Below, piece by piece: positions 19,901-29,104 of a DNA stretch of 64,000 nt. Numbering within the stretch: the first letter of the stretch is position 1; each line of letters starts with the position of its first letter. The DNA comes from Flavobacterium sp. (GTDB lineage Bacteria > Bacteroidota > Bacteroidia > Flavobacteriales > Flavobacteriaceae), in the NCBI GenBank assembly GCA_016718345.1, contig JADKDN010000010.1, positions 10,705-74,704 on the forward strand. The letters are read 5' to 3'. A program made the translations under genes and the position numbers. The notes under the pieces were generated by a model. That model worked only from the letters and a program-made list of their open reading frames with translations. It ran no database searches and was not told the DNA's origin.

Positions 19901-21040
19901 GCAAAGAGCATTGATAATGGTATAACTGAGGCAACAATTAACCCTGCGCGAAGATTACCTAAAAATAATATCAGTACAAAAATTACAATTAATGCACCTT
20001 CCAATAAGTTTTTTAGTAACTGTTCCGATAGCATTATCCACTAATTTTCCTCTGTCAATGAATGCCTCGGCAACCACACCTTCGGGTAAGGTTTTATTGA
20101 TTTGGATCATTTTTTCTTTAACCCTTTCAACAACTGCGCTTGAGTTTTCGCCTTTTAGCATTAATGCCAAACCGCAAACAATTTCGCCTTTGCCGTCTTT
20201 GGTAGAAGCACCGTAACGCAATGCAATTCCTTCTCTTACTGTTGCTACATCACGAACTAAAACTGGTGCGCCATTTCGGTTTTTAACCACCACGTTTTCT
20301 AAATCCTTAATGCCGGTTGCCATACCGACACCACGTATAAAAAAGGCGTATTGGTCTTTTTCGATGTAAGCACCACCTGTATTTTGATTGTTTTTTTCTA
20401 AAGCATCAAAAATCTCTGTTATGGTTACTCCCAAACTGTTGAGCGTATTTGGATTGACTGCAATTTCGTATTGCTTTAATTTTCCGCCCCAAGTGCTGAC
20501 TTCGGCAACGCCTTCAATACCTTGTAATTGTGGAATAATTATCCAGTCTTGAATGGTTCTTAATTTTACAGCATCATATTTGTCTTCATATCCCTTTTTG
20601 GCGTAAACATCATATTGATATATATCGCCAAGACCAGTTGAAATTGGTGCCAACTCTGGCGAACCGTCATATTTTGGTATGTTTTCCTTTGCTTCGGCAA
20701 GTCGCTGAAAAATTTGTTCTCTAGCCCAATAAATATCTACATCGTCTTTGAAAACAACCGTAACTACTGAAAGTCCGAAACGAGAAATGCTTCGAAGCTC
20801 GATTACTTTAGGAATTGTTTTTACCGATTGCTCTAAAGGATAGGTGATTAATTGTTCAACCTCTTGTGCTGCCAAGGTTGGAGCAGTTGTTAATATTTGC
20901 ACCTGATTGTTGGTTACATCAGGTAAGGCATCAAGCGGTAATTGCTTGACAGAATAGCTACCCCAAGCTAATAATACTAAGGTAAAAAGCAGTATAACGA
21001 ATTTATTCTTTATACTGAACTGTATAATTTTATCTAACAT
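16994..21040 (-). pseudogene. CzcA-TolC fusion (RND pump joined to outer-membrane channel), damaged
   Basis: Reads as a CzcA pump followed by a signal-peptide-like segment (IATTIILLVSTFSFAQ) and a TolC channel. TM4 carries DFGIIVDGAVIIVEA, the Zn/Co/Cd-type signature. Three one-base errors lie in A runs of the coding strand at 20009-20014 (one extra), 18563-18569 and 17251-17254 (one missing each). Two larger losses are not explained by base-calling. After VVFQNMGGE the protein jumps to DLIIVLKDKSEW, so about 64 residues including the EEGD stretch are missing. In the TolC part about 27 residues, the first barrel strands, are missing after TAFQVDP, with a frame change. The start at 21040 (MLDKIIQF) matches the paralogue at 30704. 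Probably non-functional unless the assembly is wrong. Confidence 0.75.
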
Positions 21041-21143
21041 TGAAAAATAGTATATAGAATTAGAAATTAGCAAATAAACTATTTGCCATTATTTGTGATA
21101 GGCTCACAACTTTCTAACCCGAAATTACTCGGGCATCGTTATA

Positions 21144-21464
21144 CTATTTGAGGTGGTTGCCAAATACTTCCGTAGAAATTGAAGTAAATTTAGAGGTGTA
21201 GGTTGGTAATTGGGTTTTTATCTCTTTGGAAATAATAGCAAAATTATAGGATACTGTTTTGAAATAACTTACTATTTGTGAACCACAACAATTGCAACTG
21301 CAAAATGGAGAACACAAATCGTTTTCTTTATCATGTGAATGTCCGCCGTGACCATGAGTAGTTTTAGCCACGTCGTGAGCATCTTCGTGAGCTGCACTGT
21401 TTACTTCCATATCTGCACAAGGCAAACATGATAGTGCTACGAGATAGATTGATAATATGAAGTT
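21144..21464 (-). CDS. DUF6660-like small secreted Cys/His protein
   Basis: 106 residues from the Met at 21464, which begins a signal peptide (MNFILSIYLVALSCLPCAD); an in-frame start at 21542 would overlap the integrase stop and break the signal. The centre has THGHGGHSHDKEND, then CSPFCSCNCCGSQ, strong candidates for metal ligands. The C-terminus is amphipathic. Similar small proteins of Bacteroidota (DUF6660) stand directly upstream of CzcA-TolC genes, as here. It may buffer or sense periplasmic metal; this is inference. Confidence 0.65.
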   Translation of the reverse strand, partial: NFILSIYLVALSCLPCADMEVNSAAHEDAHDVAKTTHGHGGHSHDKENDLCSPFCSCNCCGSQIVSYFKTVSYNFAIISKEIKTQLPTYTSKFTSISTEVFGNHLK

Positions 21465-21531
21465 CATTAATTTCACGAGGATAAAAGTATAATTTTTTTT
21501 TAAATCTATAAATAATTCTCTTTTAAAATAT

Positions 21532-22775
21532 TTAAATAGCATTCTTATTTGATTTTACTTCTATTAAGGAAAATTTATCTCTCAATATTTTCATATCCTC
21601 ACTCACTTTTCTATCTAATACTTTTGCGTAATGTTGAGTTGTCCTTAAATTTTTATGTCCTAACATTTTACTAACGCTTTCAATTGGAACGCCATTTGTT
21701 AAAGTTACAGTAGTTGCAAAAGTGTGTCGAGCAATGTGAAAGGTTAATTCTTTTTCTATCTCGCAAACTCCAGCAATTTCTTTTAAATAGGCATTCATTT
21801 TTGATTGCTCAAAATAGGTAGCAACTTCTCTTGATTATTGCTTTGTGGATGATTTTCGTATTTATCAATAATCATTTGTGTAACCGGAAGTATTGGGATT
21901 TTGGAAGCACTTTCAGTTTTTTGTCTGTGAGTAAATATCCATTTCTCGCCGTCAATACCGAAGCTAATATGTGACTTTGTTAGATTTTTGACATCTATAT
22001 ATGCCAAACCTATAAAGCAGCTAAAAAGAAAAATATCGCGGACTAGTGAAAGTCTTTCTGTTTTGAAATCTTTCTCAATTATGCTTTGAATTTCAGCTTC
22101 GGTTAAATACACCCGTTCGACTTCTTTTACTTTCGATTTGTAATTGGCAAACGGATTTTTGTCTAGCCAATCATTGGCCAGACAAAGCTTGATTATTTTA
22201 TTGAAGTTCTTAATATATTTGACAGCTGTGTTGTTAGCACAGTTTCTAACACTTCGTAACCAAAACTCGTAATCGGTTATAAAGGCATGATCAATCTTTG
22301 TAATATCTATATCGGAAATATTGTATTTCCATTGCATGAATTCAATAGTATGCTTGAGTGAAGTAGTGTAGCGTTCTAATGTTCCTGGAGCGTATTCTTT
22401 TCCAACCAATTCTTTTATTTTGTTGTTGTGGTCTTGGAAGATGGGAACGAGCATTCTGGCTCTTTCATCTATTCCTAATAGTTTACTCTTAATTGTTTCG
22501 GTAGTTACAGCTATCTTTTTGTGGATTAATTCCATTTCAGCATCTCTTATTTGACTTTTCAGTAAATCAAGATGGTTATTTATTGAACGAGCTTCTTCTG
22601 AAGTACCTTTCATTTTACCTGCCTCTGTGGACCATTTTGAAATTTCTACAAATCGGTTTGTACTTAATTCGATACGTTTTCCATTGATAGTAATTCTGGA
22701 GTAGATAGGAACTAAACCATTTGCAGCTGCTTTCGCTTTTTTTGCATAAAAGAGAATTGATACTTTTGTTTTCAT
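21532..22775 (-). CDS. Tyrosine site-specific recombinase (integrase), frame broken once
   Basis: The repaired protein has 414 residues. The N-terminal arm-binding part (MKTKVSILFYAKKAKA) and core-binding domain are followed by the catalytic domain: Arg in LSLVRDIFLF, the HIARH box, LGHKNLRTTQHYAKVLD with the nucleophilic Tyr. One base is missing in a T run of the plus strand at 21798-21802, which splits the gene just before the catalytic HIARH box. The Met at 22775 is chosen over one 39 bases upstream because it matches the usual start of this family in Bacteroidota. It lies beside tRNA-Ser and presumably catalysed integration of the island. Confidence 0.85.
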
Positions 22776-22895
22776 TGTGGTGACCTTTTTAGTTGTTATT
22801 AAATTTAACTTCAATATGACTAATCCACAAGATGTACAGTTTTTAAACAGGTTCTTGAACTGGCTGTAAAGCCTTGTGAATACTAGCCTGAAATA

Positions 22896-22940
22896 AAAAT
22901 CGGTTACCCAAGATTTGGATTGTTTAGGGTAACCGATTTT
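22896..22940. terminator. Perfect 14-bp inverted repeat, probable terminator
   Basis: Arms 22896-22909 and 22927-22940 pair perfectly (AAAATCGGTTACCC and its complement) around a 17-base loop, with A and T runs at the ends. It lies between the integrase start and tRNA-Ser. It could stop transcription from either side or be part of the element end. Confidence 0.55.
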
Positions 22941-22991
22941 ATCCCTTTAGGTTCACGAATGAATGAATAATTTGATATGTGATAAAAAGAA

Positions 22992-23025
22992 AAAACCCTT
23001 AAAATCATACGATTTTAAGGGTTTT
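22992..23025 (-). terminator. Terminator after tRNA-Ser
   Basis: A 15-bp perfect stem (AAAACCCTTAAAATC with its complement) around the loop ATAC, placed 21 bases beyond the 3' end of tRNA-Ser and followed by T on the minus strand. Confidence 0.7.
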
Positions 23026-23045
23026 AATTCAATTTGCTTTCCAGC

Positions 23046-23133
23046 TGGCGGAGAAAGAGGGATTCGAACCCCCGGACCTGTTACAGTCAACAGTTTTCAA
23101 GACTGCCGCAATCGACCACTCTGCCATTTCTCC
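23046..23133 (-). tRNA. tRNA-Ser (anticodon UGA)
   Basis: 88 bases including an encoded CCA. The acceptor GGAGAAA pairs with TTTCTCC, followed by discriminator G and CCA. The anticodon loop CTTGAAA gives UGA. A long variable arm and the T-loop GGTTCGAATCC fit a class II tRNA-Ser. The gene is the apparent integration site of the island to its left; its 3' end is intact. Confidence 0.93.
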
Positions 23134-23166
23134 AATAAGTCGAGCATCAATTTCTCAATGCGGTTG

Positions 23167-23196
23167 CAAATATAGAAACCTTTTTTTGTTTTCCAA
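23167..23196 (-). promoter_or_regulatory. Promoter of tRNA-Ser
   Basis: On the minus strand TTG, 19 bases, then TATATTTG, matching the Bacteroidota pattern TTG-N(17-23)-TAnnTTTG. The -7 box ends 34 bases before the tRNA. The rest of the 158-base gap to ribBA holds only a weak AT hairpin at 23210-23227. Confidence 0.6.
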
Positions 23197-23291
23197 AAAC
23201 AATTGGTATAAAAATAAACTTATTTTTAGGAGTTCAATTTAAAGCTTTCACAATCTTACAATTACCCTAATCCAAAGCCATAAAATAGCCC

Positions 23292-24425
23292 TTAATACGG
23301 CACATATTCTGTAATCTCTAGACCATAACCAATCATTCCCACACGTTTGGTATGCTCCGTATTGGACACCAATCTAATTTTGGAAATGTCCAAATCGTGC
23401 AAGATTTGTGCACCAATACCAAAATCCTTGCTGTCAATGACAATTTTAGGCGCTTTGAGTATGCCCTGCGCTTGTAAGCTTTTCAGCTCCGTAATGCGAT
23501 GCAATAAATTAACCGACTGCATGTCCTGATTAATGAAAATCACCGCTCCCTGACCTTGCTCATTGATAATTTTGAAGATGTTATCCAATTGCTGGTCGGC
23601 ATTATTCGTGAGCGTGCCCAACAAGTCATTGTTCACTTGCGAAGAGTTCACCCGTGTTAAAATAGGCTCTCCCAAATTCCACGTGCCTTTGGTGAGTGCA
23701 ATATGAATTTGTTTGTTGGTCGTTTGCTCATACGCCCGCAATCGAAACGTACCAAAACGAGTCACAACATCAAAATCTTCTTTCTTCACAATCAAGCTGT
23801 CGTGCTGCATGCGGTAGGCAACCAAGTCTTCTATAGAAACCAGCTTCAAATCAAACTTTTTGGCCACTTCCACCAGTTGCGGCAAACGCGCCATAGTGCC
23901 ATCCTCATTCATAATCTCGACAATGACACCCGCAGGTTTAAATCCTGCTAGTCTGGCAAAATCAATAGCCGCTTCCGTATGCCCGGTTCTTCGTAGAACA
24001 CCACCCTGTTTAGCCACTAGCGGGAAAATATGTCCCGGTCGAGCCAAATCATAGGATTTGGTATTCGAATCTACCAGGGAAAGAATGGTCTTGGCTCGGT
24101 CTAAAGCCGAGATTCCTGTGGTTACTCCATTTCCTTTCAAATCCACCGAAACAGTAAAAGCCGTTTCCATGTGATCGGTATTATTAGTTACCATTTCTCT
24201 CAAGTCCAATTCCTTGCAACGGCTTTCGGTCAAAGGAGCGCAGATAAGCCCTCTTCCGTGTGTTGCCATGAAATTAATCATCTCTGGCGTAACCTTCTCT
24301 GCAGCGGCAAGAAAATCACCTTCATTCTCACGGTCTTCGTCATCCACAACAATAATAATTTTGCCTTGACGAATATCTTCAATGGCTTCTTCAATGGTAT
24401 TCAATTTTATAGTATCGATAGACAT
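23292..24425 (-). CDS. ribBA: Riboflavin synthesis: DHBP synthase with degenerate GTP cyclohydrolase II domain
   Basis: 377 residues. Residues 1 to about 205 are 3,4-dihydroxy-2-butanone 4-phosphate synthase, with the acidic motif DDEDRENEGDF and TGHTEAAIDFARLAG. The C-terminal domain resembles GTP cyclohydrolase II but lacks its zinc Cys residues: the region that should read RxHSxCxTGDxxxxxxCDCG is RVNSSQVNNDLLGTLTNNA, and the catalytic QEGRGIGL segment is NEQGQGAVIF. That domain is therefore probably not a cyclohydrolase, like the RibX-type domain known from other bacteria. The first step would need another enzyme elsewhere. It is the last gene of the run tpx to ribBA, nine bases after lptF/G. 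Confidence 0.88.
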   Translation of the reverse strand: MSIDTIKLNTIEEAIEDIRQGKIIIVVDDEDRENEGDFLAAAEKVTPEMINFMATHGRGLICAPLTESRCKELDLREMVTNNTDHMETAFTVSVDLKGNGVTTGISALDRAKTILSLVDSNTKSYDLARPGHIFPLVAKQGGVLRRTGHTEAAIDFARLAGFKPAGVIVEIMNEDGTMARLPQLVEVAKKFDLKLVSIEDLVAYRMQHDSLIVKKEDFDVVTRFGTFRLRAYEQTTNKQIHIALTKGTWNLGEPILTRVNSSQVNNDLLGTLTNNADQQLDNIFKIINEQGQGAVIFINQDMQSVNLLHRITELKSLQAQGILKAPKIVIDSKDFGIGAQILHDLDISKIRLVSNTEHTKRVGMIGYGLEITEYVPY

Positions 24426-24433
24426 CTGAAATT

Positions 24434-25873
24434 TTAATTTTGAGTTGGGAAAAGCTTTTTATACAGTTTTTGAAAAGGCAATAGGACCACATCCATATTA
24501 ATCAATCCAATATCGTTGGTCGCCCTGTAGGTCAATAAAATAGCCAATGGACTTAAAATCAATGACGACATCCAGCATCCTAAAAACGGACTTAACTCGT
24601 CTTGCTGTGCTACTTTTTTACTAAAGGTATTGATAAAATGGTAGATAATAAAAATTAATACCGCAAACACTATCGGAAGACCTAAGCCTCCTTTTCGAAT
24701 AATAGCGCCCAAGGGAGCACCAATAAAAAACATCAACAAACAAGCAAAGGCAATAACAAATTTATCATAGAGCGCTATCCAATGGCTGTTGATGACTTTC
24801 TGTTTGTTTTCCAATTCCATTTTGGAGGCATCAATGGTATAATTGGAATTAACAATACTATTTGAAGCAATTTTTAGTATTTCCAGTTGCTCTACAGTAT
24901 TGAAATTAGACAGTAAATCGGGCTGTAATTTTTTGGGTGGGGCAGGAACCGTACCAAAAGTTCGATTGCTCAATCCTGACCTTTGATAGATGTTATCTGA
25001 AAGAGAAATAACGTTCTTCTTATAATCTTTATTGAGCGAATCAATGGTGTAACGAAGCTCATTGAGATTCAGCATCGTATTGGTATTTGTAATGGTATAG
25101 TCTTGCTCTTCCGAATTGTTGAGCTTAGTCAAATCAATATTGATGATGTATTTTTTGAAAGAACTCTTAGCAAAAGGCAGGTTCTTTCTTTTCTCATAAT
25201 CTTTAGGCATCAGGTCTTCATAATAATAGCCATCGTTGAGTACCAATTGTAAAATATTGGAATCTTCTCTACTAATTAATTCTCCTGTTTTGGCTTTGAT
25301 CACGTTCTTGCTACCATCAAAAGTATTCGATTTTTTGTGAATGGTGACCCCAGTCAATTGATTGCCATTTTCACCCGACTTTTTTTCTACCTTAATATTG
25401 AAAGCGCCAATATCATTAAATTGCTTCTCGGCGATGGCCATGGCGGGTTTCATTTGAGCAATATCTTTCCTGAAATTGATGAATTTGTATTCGGCAAAGG
25501 GTATAATGTTGTTAGCAAAAAAGAAAGAAGCGAAACTTAGAAGTAGAATAAAAAAACTCAAGTATTTAATAGCTCTTTGCAGGGAAATCCCAGCCGACTT
25601 CATAGCGGCAAATTCATAGTTTTCTGCCAAGTCTCCAAAGGTCATGATAGAAGCCAATAAAACCGATAAGGGCAGTACCAGTGGGAACAAGCTAGGCATC
25701 TTGAACAACAAGAACTTGATAATCAAAATGACATCCAAATCCTTACCTGCCAGTTCCGAAATGAAAAGCCAAACCGTTTGAAGAATGAATATAAAAAAAA
25801 GGATTACAAATACCGAGGTAAATGTAATCGCAAAGGTTTTTAAAATGTATTTGTCTAGTATCTTCACGAACAA
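24434..25873 (-). CDS. LptF/LptG-family permease (YjgP/YjgQ)
   Basis: 479 residues. Inner-membrane part of the lipopolysaccharide export ABC complex. Three membrane segments at the N-terminus (residues about 10-115) and three at the C-terminus (about 375-455) flank a large periplasmic beta-jellyroll part, the family layout. The periplasmic part has an insertion rich in Asn and Lys, common in Bacteroidota. It abuts lolA (stop and start adjacent), suggesting one transcript for outer-membrane lipid and lipoprotein traffic. Whether it is LptF or LptG cannot be told. Confidence 0.85.
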   Translation of the reverse strand: MFVKILDKYILKTFAITFTSVFVILFFIFILQTVWLFISELAGKDLDVILIIKFLLFKMPSLFPLVLPLSVLLASIMTFGDLAENYEFAAMKSAGISLQRAIKYLSFFILLLSFASFFFANNIIPFAEYKFINFRKDIAQMKPAMAIAEKQFNDIGAFNIKVEKKSGENGNQLTGVTIHKKSNTFDGSKNVIKAKTGELISREDSNILQLVLNDGYYYEDLMPKDYEKRKNLPFAKSSFKKYIINIDLTKLNNSEEQDYTITNTNTMLNLNELRYTIDSLNKDYKKNVISLSDNIYQRSGLSNRTFGTVPAPPKKLQPDLLSNFNTVEQLEILKIASNSIVNSNYTIDASKMELENKQKVINSHWIALYDKFVIAFACLLMFFIGAPLGAIIRKGGLGLPIVFAVLIFIIYHFINTFSKKVAQQDELSPFLGCWMSSLILSPLAILLTYRATNDIGLINMDVVLLPFQKLYKKLFPTQN

Positions 25874-26590
25874 CTAATCTAACTTATTGATGTAGTATTT
25901 TGGATATTTACTGGTCTCAAAGGTAAATTGATTTTTTGACAATGGTTGATTCGTTTTAAAAGAATTTACAGTTAAGGTAGTCTTGGTACCATTTTTACCA
26001 ATTTCAATTAAGTTGTAAATGTTTTTGGTTTGATTATCAATTCCCAAGAGAATTTCTTTTCTAGGGTCTTTCGGGTTGGTAGGAGTGAGTTTAATGTACT
26101 GTATTTTTCTACCTTTTATATCTTGTAAAATATCCCAATTGAATTTGTAGCCAGAGTTAAAGAAAGTCAACAATTTGTTGGGAGTAACGGCATTGTCGTC
26201 TTTTTCATTGTATTTACTAATCGTAATTTCTTCATCCTCAGGATTGATGGTGTATGTTTTTTTACCATCAAAAAGTTTGGTAACCCCCATTAAATTCAAG
26301 GTGTATAGGTTGCCTTTCATCACCACATTCCCCTTACTTTCCTGATTGATGTTTTCTCTAGAGTTATTCAAAGTGTACTTAAAATCAATAACAATATTGT
26401 CATAGGTTTTGATTTTAGCGGTTACTTGGTCTAGTAAGTCTTTGGCTTTTTTATCCTGAGCTTGAGCAAAAGAACTAAACACAAGTAATGCAAGCATGCA
26501 AATACACTTAGATAATCTAATTAGTTGGGTAGTTCTTGAGGTGTTAGCAATTCTATTGTTGGTATTCAAATCAATAGTCTTCGATTTCAT
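25874..26590 (-). CDS. lolA: Outer-membrane lipoprotein carrier LolA
   Basis: 238 residues. Periplasmic chaperone that ferries lipoproteins to the outer membrane. A signal peptide (MLALLVFSSFAQAQ) begins about 30 residues after the annotated Met, so the true start may be the later Met at 26497. The mature part has the half-barrel LolA pattern (IDFKYTLNNS, GNVVMKGNLYTLNLMG, PEDEEITIS, KEILLGIDNQTKNIYNLIEIG). It ends two bases upstream of the lptF/G start and follows ftsK. Confidence 0.85.
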   Translation of the reverse strand: MKSKTIDLNTNNRIANTSRTTQLIRLSKCICMLALLVFSSFAQAQDKKAKDLLDQVTAKIKTYDNIVIDFKYTLNNSRENINQESKGNVVMKGNLYTLNLMGVTKLFDGKKTYTINPEDEEITISKYNEKDDNAVTPNKLLTFFNSGYKFNWDILQDIKGRKIQYIKLTPTNPKDPRKEILLGIDNQTKNIYNLIEIGKNGTKTTLTVNSFKTNQPLSKNQFTFETSKYPKYYINKLD

Positions 26591-26591
26591 T

Positions 26592-29057
26592 TTACGAATT
26601 ATTTAGTTCATTGTTTAAAAAATGATCTAGAGAAGTTAAGTCTGCAAAGTTTACATTTCGAGCTTTGCTTCCTTCAAAAGGACCCACAATTCCAGCAGCT
26701 TCCAATTGATCTATCAGTCTTCCTGCTCGGTTGTAGCCTAATTTAAGCTTTCGTTGTAGCAAGGAAGCCGATCCTTGTTGTGCCGTAACGATAATTTCCG
26801 CAGCTTCTCTAAATAAAGAATCTCTTTCTGAGATATCTATATCAAGATTGATGCCACTTTCTTCACCAATGAATTCTGGAAGTAAATAGGCATCCGGATA
26901 TGCCTTCTGTGAACCTATAAATTCAGTAATTTTTTCTACTTCTGGGGTATCAATAAAAGCACACTGCACTCGAACCACATCGTTACCATTAGTATAAAGC
27001 AAGTCCCCACGACCTATCAACTGGTCTGCACCCTGCGTGTCAAGAATGGTTCTTGAATCAATCTTGGATGTTACTCTAAAGGCTATTCTAGCTGGGAAAT
27101 TGGCTTTAATCAATCCCGTTATTACATTTACGGAAGGGCGTTGCGTAGCGATAATCAAATGAATACCGATAGCACGTGCCAATTGTGCCAAACGGGCTAT
27201 AGGAGTTTCTACTTCCTTTCCTGCGGTCATAATCAAATCGGCAAACTCATCAACTACCAAGACAATGTAAGGTAAAAAGCGGTGTCCGTTTTCAGGATTT
27301 AATTTTCTAGATTTGAATTTGTCATTGTATTCCTTAATGTTGCGCACCATGGCATCCTTAAGCAAGGAATAGCGATTGTCCATCTCCACACAAAGAGAGT
27401 TTAACGTATTGATAACCTTTGTGTTATCGGTGATTATCGCATCTCCTGAATCAGGTAGTTTAGCCAGATAATGACGTTCAATTTTATTGAATAAAGTCAA
27501 TTCTACTTTCTTTGGATCGACCAACACAAACTTCACTTCAGCAGGATGTTTTTTATACAAAAGTGAAGTCAGTACCGCATTCAGTCCCACCGATTTACCT
27601 TGACCCGTAGCACCTGCCATCAATAGGTGAGGCATCTTAGCCAAATCGACCACAAAGGTTTCGTTTGAAATGGTTTTCCCTAAGGCTACTGGCAATTCCA
27701 TTTCTGCTTCCTGAAATTTAGCCGAACCGATAACACTTTTCATAGAAACCATAGTTGGATTCTTATTAGGAACTTCAATACCAATGGTTCCTTTCCCAGG
27801 AATAGGGGCAATGATACGAATTCCTAAAGCCGAAAGCGATAGTGCAATATCATCTTCTAAACTTTTAATTTTAGAAATACGGATACCGGCTTCGGGTACA
27901 ATTTCATATAAGGTTACAGAAGGTCCTACCGTCGCTTTAATTTGTGCGATTTCGATCTTGTAGTTGCGAAGTGTTTCTACAATATTGTTTTTGTTTTCTT
28001 CTAATTCCTCTTGATTGATTGTAATACCACCGTTAGAATATTCTTTCAGCATGTCCAAAGTTGGAAACTTATAATTCGACAAATCCAACTTAGGGTCAAA
28101 CAATCCAAAATCAGCCACTAGGCGAGAAGCTACATTTTCTTCAACGATATCTTCTTCAACCGCTTTTTCTATGACAAAAGCTTCATCACTAGTATGAATA
28201 ATTTGTTTTATAGGTTCATTTTCGGAGATATTTAAACTAATAGGAGTTCCTTTTTTCAAGTTGGGCTCCAAATTAATTTCTGAAGCATTCTGTATGGTAG
28301 GTCGCAAGCTTTCCTTATCAATTTCAAACTTTGAAGTGCTTTTCAATTCAGGCTCTTGCTCCTCTGTTTCGTCTTCCTCTTTAACAGCAAATTCTTCAAG
28401 GTTGTAGTCACTTGAGCTCATGGAGCTTTTTATGGAGTCTATATCGTTTTTAATTTCTCTTTTGTTTCTTTCAAAAAAGGATTTGACACTGTCGGGAGAA
28501 ATTTTTATTTTAAATATTAAATAAATAACAATCCCAAGAATTAACAATAAGGACGTTCCAATTTTTCCAATGTAGTCTTGAAAGAACAAGTTCATTTCAT
28601 AACCTACGGTTACCCAGTTCTGGCAAGGAAGCCCAAAAGAAACCAAATGAAATGGATAACAATACAATAAAAACAAATCCCAAAACCAAATGTTTTTGAG
28701 CTTTTTCAAGGAGATGTCTAAGGCTATAAATGCTCCTGTAAGAAAAAATAGTTTGGTGAATAGGAAAGAGGCAGCTCCAAATCCTTTGTAAATAAAGAAA
28801 TCAGCAAGAAAAGCACCAAACTTTCCCAACCAATTGTTTACAGGTTCACTTCTGTCACTCAATTCTAAAACAGCACTTTGATCTTCTTGCCCGTGAATAA
28901 AAAAAGAAATAAAAGCCACAAATAATGCAATAGCAAACAACATAAATAAGCTACCAATCAACATTTTATGCTGTCTGTTCACTTTCCATTTTTTCTTCTG
29001 CTCCGTAGCATCAGCTGTTTTCTTGTCGTTTGTAGTAGATTTTGTTGTTTTTGCCAT
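26592..29057 (-). CDS. ftsK: DNA translocase FtsK
   Basis: 821 residues. Moves chromosome ends through the division septum and helps dimer resolution. Four to five membrane helices lie in residues about 32-185, then a charged linker (200-320), and the ATPase motor with Walker A GATGQGKS at 482-489 and Walker B IVLVVDEFADL. The C-terminal winged-helix gamma domain (QGSASLLQRKLKLGYNRAG, IVGPFEGSKAR) reads the orienting sequence. Full length, no frame break. Confidence 0.93.
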   Translation of the reverse strand: MAKTTKSTTNDKKTADATEQKKKWKVNRQHKMLIGSLFMLFAIALFVAFISFFIHGQEDQSAVLELSDRSEPVNNWLGKFGAFLADFFIYKGFGAASFLFTKLFFLTGAFIALDISLKKLKNIWFWDLFLLYCYPFHLVSFGLPCQNWVTVGYEMNLFFQDYIGKIGTSLLLILGIVIYLIFKIKISPDSVKSFFERNKREIKNDIDSIKSSMSSSDYNLEEFAVKEEDETEEQEPELKSTSKFEIDKESLRPTIQNASEINLEPNLKKGTPISLNISENEPIKQIIHTSDEAFVIEKAVEEDIVEENVASRLVADFGLFDPKLDLSNYKFPTLDMLKEYSNGGITINQEELEENKNNIVETLRNYKIEIAQIKATVGPSVTLYEIVPEAGIRISKIKSLEDDIALSLSALGIRIIAPIPGKGTIGIEVPNKNPTMVSMKSVIGSAKFQEAEMELPVALGKTISNETFVVDLAKMPHLLMAGATGQGKSVGLNAVLTSLLYKKHPAEVKFVLVDPKKVELTLFNKIERHYLAKLPDSGDAIITDNTKVINTLNSLCVEMDNRYSLLKDAMVRNIKEYNDKFKSRKLNPENGHRFLPYIVLVVDEFADLIMTAGKEVETPIARLAQLARAIGIHLIIATQRPSVNVITGLIKANFPARIAFRVTSKIDSRTILDTQGADQLIGRGDLLYTNGNDVVRVQCAFIDTPEVEKITEFIGSQKAYPDAYLLPEFIGEESGINLDIDISERDSLFREAAEIIVTAQQGSASLLQRKLKLGYNRAGRLIDQLEAAGIVGPFEGSKARNVNFADLTSLDHFLNNELNNS

Positions 29058-29104
29058 TCTTGTCTTTGAAATAGATACTATAAAAAATAGAAATTCAATT
29101 GGTA

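Larger units (their letters stand above)
1..23045. mobile_element. Metal-resistance genomic island integrated beside tRNA-Ser (left end outside window)
   Basis: A tyrosine integrase gene lies within 300 bases of the 3' end of tRNA-Ser(UGA), and everything to its left for 22 kb is read in one direction and concerns metal export or binding: three RND-type components, a P1B ATPase, HMA proteins and DUF3347 proteins. To the right of the tRNA lies standard core genome. This is the expected arrangement for an island or integrative element that recombined into the tRNA 3' end. The distal attachment repeat should be a copy of the tRNA 3' end, and none is visible, so it lies left of base 1. No conjugation genes are visible in the part seen. 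Limits are inferred. Confidence 0.55.

Noticed and set aside
21118..21133. CCCGA-N6-TCGGG near the end of the DUF6660-like gene as a terminator
   Set aside because: Only five pairs and no T run; it may be chance, so it is not listed as a feature.
21532..22775. Two separate integrase genes (21532-21798 and the part upstream)
   Set aside because: The two parts are the catalytic and binding domains of one recombinase, and adding one base to the T run at 21798-21802 joins them without loss.
22851..22860. Palindrome GTTCTTGAAC near the integrase as a recombinase core site
   Set aside because: A ten-base palindrome alone is weak evidence, and the expected crossover lies at the tRNA 3' end.
23210..23227. 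AT-only hairpin after ribBA as a terminator
   Set aside because: Stem of eight A-T pairs with a two-base loop is too weak and common in this base composition.
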